DNA of 37,752 nt. Source: Symploca sp. SIO3C6 (lineage in GTDB: Bacteria; Cyanobacteriota; Cyanobacteriia; Cyanobacteriales; Coleofasciculaceae). The stretch spans positions 1-37,752 of the forward strand of contig JAAHHJ010000016.1 in the NCBI GenBank assembly GCA_010692425.1. The letters are read 5' to 3'. Positions 15,688-23,169 of the stretch are shown here, in pieces. How positions within the stretch are numbered: position 1 is the first letter of the stretch; each line of letters begins with the position of its first letter. Below the pieces are notes generated by a model. That model searched no databases and was not told where the DNA came from. It worked only from the letters and a program-made list of their open reading frames with translations. The position numbers and the translations under genes were made by a program.

Positions 15688-18036
15688 TTATTGATGCTGG
15701 ACAATATTTCTTAAATAGGCTGCTAAAATTACATTATTACCTCCCAAAGCAAGAACTGCAGGAACTAGAGGAACCAAACATCCTAATGAAATTAATAAGA
15801 TCAGGCTACTACTATATAAAGCAATGCATCCTACCCCAACTGCTAATAGTAAATAACTAGTTCGTTGCAGATACCAAGCCAGCAAGCCTCCAATTATTGA
15901 CCAACTCCAAACCCAAATTACTTCACCCCATATTGACCAACTCCATAGTAAGTGTCGTCCATCCAAAGCAGCACTCAGCAGTTGGCTAACCATTTGTGCT
16001 TGCAAAATCACTCCTGGTATAGTTTGTAATTTTCTTTGGACAGTAAAGGGAGTCAAGGAATAATCTTTAAAACTTTCTGCTGTTGTGCCAATTATGACAA
16101 TCTTATCTTTAACTGCTGTCGCGTTGAGTTTTCCTGCTAATACCTGTCCCAAAGTAATTTGCGGGGCAATTGCTTCTAGAGAAGGAGCAGAGCGGTAATT
16201 AAGTAAAATTTGATGTCCCAGGGCATCAATTCCCTGGTAGCCTCCGGTATGTGCTTCTAAAGGTTTGAATTTTAGCTTGCCTAGTTGCCAGGCATCATCT
16301 GTAGTGAATTTTAGTTTAATCCCTTGGTTATAGAGGTAACGTAAAGCTAGTTGCACGCTAAAAGCGTAGGAGGCATTACAAGCAGAAGAAAGAGGAGGAG
16401 TTAGGGCTAAATAATGACGACGCACCACCTGATCTTCATCCAAAAGAATATCACTAAAACCTAAGCTATCTATAGACACTTCTGGGGGGGGCGCAACACC
16501 TGGTTGACCCTTTTGGGGATTGCTAACTTTACAGACTGTTACCAAACGGTTTGTTTGCATCCGTTTTGCCAATTCAGGATAATTCTTGTCTACTGGATAA
16601 TCCCGGTATATATCTAAACCAATAGCTGCTGGTTGATATAGCTCTATTGTTTCTAATAATTTGGCAAGAGATTGGTCAGATAAAGAACCTTGTGGTTTTT
16701 CTACTTTTTGTGCCTTCACATCTTCTTCGGTCACAGTTACTACCAGTAGGCGTGAATCTGGCTTCTCAGGTGGACGCAGTTGCATTAATTGGTCAAAGCT
16801 TTTTAGTTCCAATGGTTGCAATAATCCCAGATACCGCCCCCCCATCAATAGTGTAGTTATTGCTATGCTTGCCGTTATTATCAATGAGAAGCCAAGCCTA
16901 TTTTTGATGGCTCTGGTGTGCCTAGTTTTTGATAAAGATGTGGAAAGATTGGAGATATTTTTAGATAATTCTTCCCAAGTCAGGGGTACCTCAGCAGGGT
17001 TTTGGCAGATGACGGGTAACCAGGTAGCGCAAGGAAATTGATTTTCTAGTGCTTGTAATCTTTCCCGTGCTTCTCTTACAGCTAAATACAACGAGTCCCC
17101 CCTGGCAAAGGCTGGCAAAAAATACTTCAAGAATTTCTGTGCCACTTGATCCGGTACTGGCTCTCGCATTACGATCATTTGGGGAATATGTAAATCGGCG
17201 AACTCCCGTGCTAATCCTAAACCATCACAGGAGTTAAAAATAGCCAATTGTAAACCCCTTTCCACTGCCTTTTTTAAGGCATATTTTAATTGACTAATTG
17301 TTAAACTTTCTGTTTGATTGATGTATAGTTTTCCAATATCGTCGCTGCCTTGGGTAGAACTATGTCCAGCAAAAAATAAAATCTGCCAATGTTGTTCCCA
17401 TAACTTATCTGTTAGTTCTTTAGATTCTGGTTCAATTAGAAAAGTTATGTCTGCATTGGGTAATTGTTTCAAAAGTTCTTGGTCTGCCTTGGTATCAATT
17501 CCTTGACTATCACCTACAATCGCCAGAATTTTTACTTTTTCGCCTGTAGTGACGATGCGGTGTATTTGCTCATAGGCAATCCCACTCAGGGCTATTTCTG
17601 CCTTAGGATAACGTTCTAGCAAATCCCACAAATGCCAAGGTAATTTTTGCAATCGTAGGTTTTTTGTTTGTAGAAGGATGCGTATATCATCTCCTAGTGT
17701 AAGCTTTTCCAGCCATTTCTCGCGGATGGGGCGGAAGGAATCGGAAGCCAGCCAATTATTAAAATGTACTTTAAACTCTTCTGTTATCTGTTGGCATTCT
17801 TCTACACTAGAGACTGGAGTAACTTGCTTTGGTAAACCTATCGGGCGAGATGGTAATCTAAGATTACGATAAATAGATTGCCACCGATCATAATCACGGG
17901 GAATTTCTGGATTGGGGGGCAGCTTACCGGTGATTTCCACAGTCGGGCGGGCATGTTCATCACCAATCTGTAGGATTGCAGGAAAACCTTTTTCAAAGTC
18001 TCCCTCTCCTAACTTTAAGATGATTAACTTTCCCAT
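15688..18036 (-). CDS. CHAT protease-like domain fused to a CHASE2 sensor, membrane protein
   Basis: A 782-residue protein. The N-terminal half (about 1-360) is a CHAT domain, a caspase-like peptidase fold with both catalytic residues present: H225 in FFAGHSS and C270 in FNSCDGLG. A first membrane helix at about 385-409 leads to a CHASE2 extracytoplasmic sensor domain (about 415-695, with LKSFDQLMQLRPP and IGLDIYRDYPV). Three closely spaced C-terminal membrane helices end the protein. The plan implies an outside signal controlling an inside peptidase. It lies 76 bp behind the TpsA-type haemagglutinin and before DUF928. A 6-codon ORF with its own ribosome binding site precedes the ATG. Substrate unknown. 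Confidence 0.9.
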   Translation of the reverse strand: MGKLIILKLGEGDFEKGFPAILQIGDEHARPTVEITGKLPPNPEIPRDYDRWQSIYRNLRLPSRPIGLPKQVTPVSSVEECQQITEEFKVHFNNWLASDSFRPIREKWLEKLTLGDDIRILLQTKNLRLQKLPWHLWDLLERYPKAEIALSGIAYEQIHRIVTTGEKVKILAIVGDSQGIDTKADQELLKQLPNADITFLIEPESKELTDKLWEQHWQILFFAGHSSTQGSDDIGKLYINQTESLTISQLKYALKKAVERGLQLAIFNSCDGLGLAREFADLHIPQMIVMREPVPDQVAQKFLKYFLPAFARGDSLYLAVREARERLQALENQFPCATWLPVICQNPAEVPLTWEELSKNISNLSTSLSKTRHTRAIKNRLGFSLIITASIAITTLLMGGRYLGLLQPLELKSFDQLMQLRPPEKPDSRLLVVTVTEEDVKAQKVEKPQGSLSDQSLAKLLETIELYQPAAIGLDIYRDYPVDKNYPELAKRMQTNRLVTVCKVSNPQKGQPGVAPPPEVSIDSLGFSDILLDEDQVVRRHYLALTPPLSSACNASYAFSVQLALRYLYNQGIKLKFTTDDAWQLGKLKFKPLEAHTGGYQGIDALGHQILLNYRSAPSLEAIAPQITLGQVLAGKLNATAVKDKIVIIGTTAESFKDYSLTPFTVQRKLQTIPGVILQAQMVSQLLSAALDGRHLLWSWSIWGEVIWVWSWSIIGGLLAWYLQRTSYLLLAVGVGCIALYSSSLILLISLGCLVPLVPAVLALGGNNVILAAYLRNIVQHQ

Positions 18037-18038
18037 AG

Positions 18039-18059
18039 CTAGTTTTCCACCAATGGCAT
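18039..18059 (-). other. Minimal upstream ORF (6 codons) before the CHAT-CHASE2 gene
   Basis: ATG-CCA-TTG-GTG-GAA-AAC-TAG, preceded by AGGAG with a 5-6 base gap. It ends 2 bases before the CHAT-CHASE2 ATG, which itself has no ribosome binding site. It probably delivers ribosomes to the main start by coupling. Confidence 0.35.
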
Positions 18060-18112
18060 AAGCTTGCTCCTAATTAATTCTCAGGACAAACTGTAGGTTT
18101 TACGCACATCAT

Positions 18113-20791
18113 TCAGTAGCTACAAGAAATGGGAGAGGGAACAAAAGTATTTTGGGAAGATTGAGCTATCAGTAGGATATCACCATTAGCACCGAAAATC
18201 CATCCTGTGGCTTCCACAATCTGGTTTGCCGATTGAGTTATCTCTGCTGTCGGTAATTGATCAACCTTCGGTTGGAGGAGGATGGGGAGAAGGGGAGAGG
18301 GGGAGAGGGGGACATTAAGTTCAAAGATACTTCGATACTCTTCAGACCAATTACTATTGGGTATGGAATGCCATTGTCTATTATACTGTGATCCGGTTGA
18401 GTTTGGTTGCCAATTCCTATGCCAACTATTTCCTCCCTCTGTTTCAACTGTGTTGAATTCAGTTGTTGATGGCGGCAAATCTACCCAATTAGTAATCACT
18501 GAGTGTCCCCGCAAAGGTTCGTTAGGGCTAAGAGGTAATCCCCCTCTGCCTGTGGCAATAAAACTACTGGCGTTTTGTCTTCCTCTGGGAGTACAACCTT
18601 GGGCAATCTGTTGAGATGCATCAACTAGGTTAGATGGTAGTTCAATTAAACCGCGCTCAGGATCTATATCGGGAGTGTTAATAGCGGGTTCCTGACTTAA
18701 GTTGGGACTTTGCTGAGAAATGGCAGTGATGTCATTGGTGCTTAGTTGATTGGGATTTAGCTGTGTAGAATCATTTGTTCCCAAGAGATTTACAAGTTCG
18801 TCTCTAGTCAGAGGTGCAATGTTAAAAATTCCAGTGGCGTTAATTATAACTTCTCCCCCACTACCACTAAAGGCATTGGCTGTGATATCGCTATTTTTAC
18901 CCTGGAGGGCAACAATAAAACCATCATTAATATCTATTAAAATTTTACCACCATCGCCACCATTCTGGGCAGTACCGGCAGAGGTTGAAATTTGACTTTG
19001 GCTACGTAATAGTAAAAGCTCTTGTAAGCTAATTATAATATTTCCTCCTCGATTGGAGAGGGTTTCGGCAGTGATTCTTCCCCCATTATCTAATTCTATT
19101 TCTTGGGCAGTAATCTCAATATCCCCTGCACCTTGAGCATCCCTCGCATCGCTTCTACTACTGACAGTTACGGTTGCACCATCTCTAATTTTTAAAAACT
19201 TGGTTGTGAGTAACAAATCTCCTCCCTTTCCTGTGGCAGGAACTACTGGTTCAGAGTCTCTGCGCCGACGAATTTCTCTAGGATCACCGACTTCTGCCAC
19301 TAATCGGCTACGCAGTTGACCATTAGCTGAAGTGCCGATTAAAGTTACAGACTCTCTAGCATTAACTTCCACTTTGCCTCCACCACCAGCAGCAAAAGTT
19401 GAAGCCGATGCTTCTGCACCATTTTGGATTAGTAAATGTTTGGTATTAATTGTTAAATTACCTGCTGAACCATCACCTCTAGTTTGCACAGATAAGCCGC
19501 TAGAACGTTGTCCTCCTGATGATATTCCAGTACCTGTTAATTCCACTGAATCAGAAGCATTGACAATAATATTTCCTCCTACTCCCCCCCGTAAATTACT
19601 GGCTGAAATTCTGGCTCCATTGCGGACAATCAACCGCTTAGTATCAATTGTTAATTCCCCAGGAATTAGCCCATCTTCTCGATTGTCAACGGCTAGGGAG
19701 CTGGGATTACGACGATTATCTTGGGGATTATCTGCAGTGGAACCAATTATTTCTAGCAACTCGGAAGCAAATACCTGCAATTTTCCTCCAGGTGCTGTGT
19801 CGAGAGTGGTAACTTCTATCTGGGAGCCTCCCTCTAGTCTTACTTGTCTACCTTTAACTACAATTTCGCCTCCACTTTCACCACTAGCATCGACAGCTGT
19901 AGCTTTTGATAATTGTATGTCCCCAAATTCTGTTACATCCTCATAACCCAAGGAAAAACCATTTTCGATGTTATTGAGGCTAACTTGACCAGAGCCAAAA
20001 ACACTACCCAATTCAATTCTTCCACCTGCACTCTTAAGGGTTGCACCATCCAATAATAAATTACCACCCACCAAAGCTAGGGTTTGATTGGGTTGAACTC
20101 GCAGAGCCTGATTAGTATCAATAACCGGATCATCTCTATTCCTTAAACCTTGACCATTGCCCTCTACTTGAATTGTTCCCGAATTGCCGAAAAATTGCAA
20201 ACCAATGGGAACATTTATCATCAACAAAGGTGGATCTTGGGGATTAATGGCACTAAATTCTAAGCCGTCACCAAACATCAGTGAACTCGCTGTCGAACCT
20301 ACAAAAGAACCTGTTATATCCAGTCTGGCATTTTTACCAAAGACGATGCCATTGGGGTTGAGTAAAAATAAATTTGCGCTACCATCTACTCCCAAAGTAC
20401 CAAGAATATTAGAAATCTTATTGCCAGTAACTCTAGTGAGAATATTATTAATTCCTGTGGGGTTAGCAAAAAAGACTCGCTGCAATTCGCCCACATTAAA
20501 TTCTTGAAAACTATGAAATAAATTATTTCCCCGAGATACACCACCATCAATTAGGTCAGTAGTACTACCTTTAATATTGACATTGGGAGTAATTGTTGAG
20601 GGATTATTATCCAAGGTCTGATCAGGGATAATCTGGGCTAAGACGTGGTTCCCACAATCGAATATGGTAGGGGAAAATACTCCAGCGATACTGAAAAAAC
20701 TTACTAAAATTGGGAGGCAATTGACCTTTTTATCGGTTTTCACATTAATCCCCACCTTACTGCTTGATTTTGAGCGACGATTAATATACAT
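18113..20791 (-). CDS. TpsA-type filamentous haemagglutinin/adhesin (two-partner secretion domain)
   Basis: An 892-residue exoprotein. A long signal region ends near HVLA/QI at about 52. The two-partner-secretion haemagglutination domain follows (about 53-260), with NPTGINNILTRVTG and LFLLNPNGIVFG (NPNG 145-148). Repeats of a right-handed beta-helix (G-G-x-I-x-(V/I) pattern) extend to about 690. The C-terminal part is Ser/Pro/Asn-rich and ends with a conserved-looking EATGWIFGANGDILL segment. Such proteins are exported by a TpsB (FhaC-like) outer-membrane pore, which is not in this window. First gene of the haemagglutinin, CHAT-CHASE2, DUF928 set. A GGGGAGA-type repeat is in frame near the C-terminus. 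Confidence 0.92.
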   Translation of the reverse strand: MYINRRSKSSSKVGINVKTDKKVNCLPILVSFFSIAGVFSPTIFDCGNHVLAQIIPDQTLDNNPSTITPNVNIKGSTTDLIDGGVSRGNNLFHSFQEFNVGELQRVFFANPTGINNILTRVTGNKISNILGTLGVDGSANLFLLNPNGIVFGKNARLDITGSFVGSTASSLMFGDGLEFSAINPQDPPLLMINVPIGLQFFGNSGTIQVEGNGQGLRNRDDPVIDTNQALRVQPNQTLALVGGNLLLDGATLKSAGGRIELGSVFGSGQVSLNNIENGFSLGYEDVTEFGDIQLSKATAVDASGESGGEIVVKGRQVRLEGGSQIEVTTLDTAPGGKLQVFASELLEIIGSTADNPQDNRRNPSSLAVDNREDGLIPGELTIDTKRLIVRNGARISASNLRGGVGGNIIVNASDSVELTGTGISSGGQRSSGLSVQTRGDGSAGNLTINTKHLLIQNGAEASASTFAAGGGGKVEVNARESVTLIGTSANGQLRSRLVAEVGDPREIRRRRDSEPVVPATGKGGDLLLTTKFLKIRDGATVTVSSRSDARDAQGAGDIEITAQEIELDNGGRITAETLSNRGGNIIISLQELLLLRSQSQISTSAGTAQNGGDGGKILIDINDGFIVALQGKNSDITANAFSGSGGEVIINATGIFNIAPLTRDELVNLLGTNDSTQLNPNQLSTNDITAISQQSPNLSQEPAINTPDIDPERGLIELPSNLVDASQQIAQGCTPRGRQNASSFIATGRGGLPLSPNEPLRGHSVITNWVDLPPSTTEFNTVETEGGNSWHRNWQPNSTGSQYNRQWHSIPNSNWSEEYRSIFELNVPLSPSPLLPILLQPKVDQLPTAEITQSANQIVEATGWIFGANGDILLIAQSSQNTFVPSPISCSY
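18276..18312. repeat. GGGGAGA-type repeat inside the haemagglutinin gene
   Basis: Units such as GATGGGGAGAAGGGGAGAGG lie in frame and encode a Pro/Ser/Leu stretch (NVPLSPSPLLPILLQPK) near the protein's C-terminal end. Same class as 15378-15410 and 20830-20860. Confidence 0.6.
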
Positions 20792-20829
20792 ATAGCGCTT
20801 TTCAATTGACTTAGGTACGCCTTGTTGAA

Positions 20830-20860
20830 GAGAGAGGGGGAGATGTGGGGAGGGGGAGAA
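20830..20860. repeat. GGGGAGA-type repeat upstream of the haemagglutinin gene
   Basis: AGAGAGGGGGAGATGTGGGG and following units lie 39-69 bp before the haemagglutinin start, within its presumed 5' UTR or promoter. The rest of 20861-21022 holds no gene. Confidence 0.55.
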
Positions 20861-21022
20861 ATTATTCTTGTTGGCTGACTTTATGTAGTTCCTTTGTCCG
20901 AGAACTAAAATGCTTTGTACTTTATCAAGCGTGAAAACTGCTATAATTTCAACAAATATTTAGATTTGATCAGAGTTGAATTGTTAAAACTTAAGATTTG
21001 ACAATAGTTACCTCCGATAATG

Positions 21023-22525
21023 TTACAAGTCAGTAATTAATCTAGCCTTTCTCAGGAAGAACTGTAGTACACTCTCTTCACGAGAAATAATATCAGCCCT
21101 ACCTTCCATTCCCAATTGAATCTGACACTGATTTTTCCCCTTACCTAAAACCAGATTTTCCGGTTCAATAGTCACCTCATAAAAAGCACCAGCCGCCGCA
21201 GTTTTTCGACTTGCAGCACCGGCAGCAGATGTATTGGTGCCATTTTGTTGAGGAGTAATTGCATCCGGAGAAATTGCTTTTACCTTACCATTAAGAATAC
21301 CATAATCTGGGTAAGGACAAGCACTCACCCGCATGTGGACTTTTTGACCAATTTTTAACTTATTTTTATTTTCAGATGCTACAGATGCCTTGACAACTTT
21401 GGGAGCGTGACTGGGAACAATTTGTACTACTTCTTCACCAAGACGCACGGTTTGACCTGGATTACGCAAGTTTAGCTGAGAAACGATACCATCAGCAGTA
21501 GCAGTAATAGTAGTGTGATTTAGTTCAACTTCCACTTGTTTAAGTTCTCCATTATCCCGCTCCAACTGTTTTTCAACTTCAATCCGTTGCTGAATCAGCG
21601 CTTGATGTTCCTTTTCTAAAGTTGCCTGGTTACTTTCCCTGGCAGCTTTTTCTTGAGCAATACGCTCAGTAGCAATTTCTACTTCGGCATTACTAGGATT
21701 GAGAGCCACTTGGGTGCGTCGTTTTCTGGCAACAGCAGCAAACACGGCTTGTTTTAACCGCTCTATAGTTTGTTTTTGTACTTCCACTACTGCTTTTTGT
21801 GCCTTCACTGCTTGTTGTTGTTGCTTGGCAGCTAGTTGTGCTTCTTCCAATTGATCTTGAGATAAAGCTCCATGGCTCGCTACACTCTCATATCGGTTTT
21901 GTTTTGAACGAGCTGCACCTAAAGCTGCCTCACTGGCATAGAGATTTGCTAATGATGTTTCTAACTGGGCTTGGGCTGCTTGTAACTCTTTCTGAGCCAT
22001 GCTGATATTAGCATCAGCTTCTTGAACTTCAGCAACAGTGGTAAGTTTTTTATCTTGGTATTCCCGGCGACGACTGTTTAATTCCGCTTCAGCAGCCGTA
22101 ATAATACGATTAATACGCTCAGTTTCAGCTAGGATCTGATTATTGAGGGCATGAATCTGGGCGTTGATTTGTAATAGTTGTAATCTGGCTTGCTGGATAT
22201 TAGCCTGTAGCTGACTCTTTTTAGTTTGTAGACGGGAATCATCAATAGTAGCAATGGTATCTCCTTGTTTTACCTGTTTATTTTCTTTCGTATAAATCTG
22301 CATTACTTGACCTTCTGTTGCCGCTTGTACAATTCGCAACTCACCCACAGGGCGAACAACAGCTTGACCTTTAACTGTCACCTTATATTTAGTAACAGAA
22401 GCGACGGGAACGACCAGTCCCAAAACGCAGAGAATAAATAGTCCACCAAAAGTAGTCCAACGACTAATTGGTGGTAAGAATTCATTGGTTTGAATTGGTG
22501 GGAGAGAATCTGTATTGCTAACCAT
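21023..22525 (-). CDS. HlyD-family membrane fusion (periplasmic adaptor) protein
   Basis: A 500-residue adaptor that links an inner-membrane ABC exporter to an outer-membrane channel in type I secretion. One N-terminal membrane helix (25-45) is followed by a biotinyl-lipoyl-like half (AVVRPVGELRIVQAATEGQV). A very long alpha-helical hairpin/coiled coil spans about 90-350, rich in Gln/Ala/Glu. The second lipoyl half (TTITATADGIVSQLNLRNPG) and beta-barrel follow. The open frame extends 41 codons upstream, but that part is translated intergenic DNA; the ATG at 22525 gives a normal HlyD start. It lies downstream of the double-glycine peptide and C39-ABC transporter genes, its natural partners. 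No TolC gene is in the window. Confidence 0.92.
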   Translation of the reverse strand: MVSNTDSLPPIQTNEFLPPISRWTTFGGLFILCVLGLVVPVASVTKYKVTVKGQAVVRPVGELRIVQAATEGQVMQIYTKENKQVKQGDTIATIDDSRLQTKKSQLQANIQQARLQLLQINAQIHALNNQILAETERINRIITAAEAELNSRRREYQDKKLTTVAEVQEADANISMAQKELQAAQAQLETSLANLYASEAALGAARSKQNRYESVASHGALSQDQLEEAQLAAKQQQQAVKAQKAVVEVQKQTIERLKQAVFAAVARKRRTQVALNPSNAEVEIATERIAQEKAARESNQATLEKEHQALIQQRIEVEKQLERDNGELKQVEVELNHTTITATADGIVSQLNLRNPGQTVRLGEEVVQIVPSHAPKVVKASVASENKNKLKIGQKVHMRVSACPYPDYGILNGKVKAISPDAITPQQNGTNTSAAGAASRKTAAAGAFYEVTIEPENLVLGKGKNQCQIQLGMEGRADIISREESVLQFFLRKARLITDL

Positions 22526-22612
22526 AAAACTTTTTTGAATAAAAAGAACAGGATTTATTCCTGTCCATAAACTCAATACAAAGGAGGTATTTTTTAACAA
22601 TGGGAGAGTGGT

Positions 22613-22674
22613 GAGTAGGGAATAGCAGTAAGAGGTACTAATCCTCAATGAACATTATCTCTTATTCCCTACTC
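22613..22674 (-). other. 12-bp inverted repeat between the small double-glycine gene and hlyD
   Basis: GAGTAGGGAATA (22613-22624) and TATTCCCTACTC (22663-22674) are perfectly complementary with a 38-base loop, just after the stop of the double-glycine gene. There is no T run. It could be an mRNA processing or stability element setting different levels for the two genes. A smaller ACAGGA/TCCTGT palindrome is at 22548-22564. Confidence 0.45.
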
Positions 22675-22694
22675 CCTGCTTCAATTCTTAGCTT

Positions 22695-22967
22695 TTAATA
22701 CTCCCACTTTCCTCCAACCCACTTTCCTCCATTAGTACTACCTCCAGTAGGTTTACCTCCACTGAATAGAGCCCCACCAGCAATTAGAACACCTATTGTT
22801 ATAGGTTTCCAGTGTTTTTTAACTGTCTTTACTGTTTTTTTTGCTACTTTTTTAACACCGTTCCAAGCATCACCCAATAATCCACCACCAGATATAGCTT
22901 CTTGTTCGTGGATGGATAGGTCAGTGAAAAGTTCGCTATTTTCAAATACAGTCATTTTCTTAGACAT
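22695..22967 (-). CDS. Bacteriocin-like small peptide with a double-glycine leader
   Basis: A 90-residue precursor. The leader MSKKMTVFENSELFTDLSIH continues with EQEAISGG and has the classic pattern of hydrophobic and acidic positions before Gly27-Gly28, where C39 peptidases cut. The mature part (about 62 residues) begins GLLGDAWNGVKKVAKK, a cationic amphipathic helix with many Lys. A hydrophobic Gly-rich segment (ITIGVLIAGGALFSGG) and a Gly/Lys/Trp tail follow. This resembles class II bacteriocins, but antimicrobial action is inference; signalling or surface roles are possible. The ribosome binding site is AAAGGAG, 6 bases from the ATG. The 35-bp motif shared with the two other double-glycine genes lies at 23031-23065. 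The transporter gene lies immediately upstream. Confidence 0.85.
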   Translation of the reverse strand: MSKKMTVFENSELFTDLSIHEQEAISGGGLLGDAWNGVKKVAKKTVKTVKKHWKPITIGVLIAGGALFSGGKPTGGSTNGGKWVGGKWEY

Positions 22968-23030
22968 TTGCTTCTCCTTTAGAAGTTATTTCTAGTTAAT
23001 TGAACAGAAGTAGTTTAATTCCTATGCTTT

Positions 23031-23065
23031 TATTCTTTACGACGACTTTTTATTTTTATGCACTT
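23031..23065 (-). promoter_or_regulatory. Shared 35-bp upstream motif, copy 3 (small double-glycine gene)
   Basis: On the minus strand it reads AAGTGCATAAAAATAAAAAG then TCGTCGTAAAGAATA. It aligns without gaps to the motif before the two larger double-glycine genes (26138-26172 and 26866-26900). The consensus is RAGTGCATNAAA, then an A-rich spacer, then TCGTARAGA. It lies 64 bp before the start codon. Probable promoter with -35-like GTGCAT and -10-like TCGTA elements. Confidence 0.65.
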
Positions 23066-23079
23066 GTACCCGAAAATTA

Positions 23080-23126
23080 TGTAGAGACGTAACATGTTAC
23101 ATTTCTACGCATACTACGTCTCTACA
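23080..23126. repeat. TGTAGAGACGTA palindromic interspersed repeat
   Basis: Arms TGTAGAGACGTA (23080-23091) and TACGTCTCTACA (23115-23126) are perfect complements. Inverted GTAGAGACG...CGTCTCTAC sequences are frequent interspersed repeats in cyanobacterial genomes (from memory). It lies between the transporter stop and the promoter motif of the small peptide. Confidence 0.6.
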
Positions 23127-23169
23127 CTAAAAGTTGATTATGTAATGTTATTAATACACAAAATGATCT

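Noticed and set aside
19332-19946. A 204-codon plus ORF opposite the haemagglutinin gene
   Set aside because: It is the antisense shadow of a beta-helix repeat region, rich in Pro and Leu as expected from reversed Gly/Asn codons.
21799-22005. Plus-strand ORF inside the HlyD gene
   Set aside because: Antisense shadow of the Gln/Ala-rich coiled coil.
22695-22967. Small double-glycine peptide considered as a cyanobactin or lanthipeptide precursor
   Set aside because: It has no Cys, no G(L/V)E site and no follower, and no modifying enzyme lies near it. A plain C39-processed bacteriocin-like peptide fits better.
23080-23126. TGTAGAGACGTA palindrome considered as the exporter's terminator
   Set aside because: The loop is long, no T run follows on the minus strand, and the sequence matches a widespread interspersed repeat type; it is annotated as a repeat.
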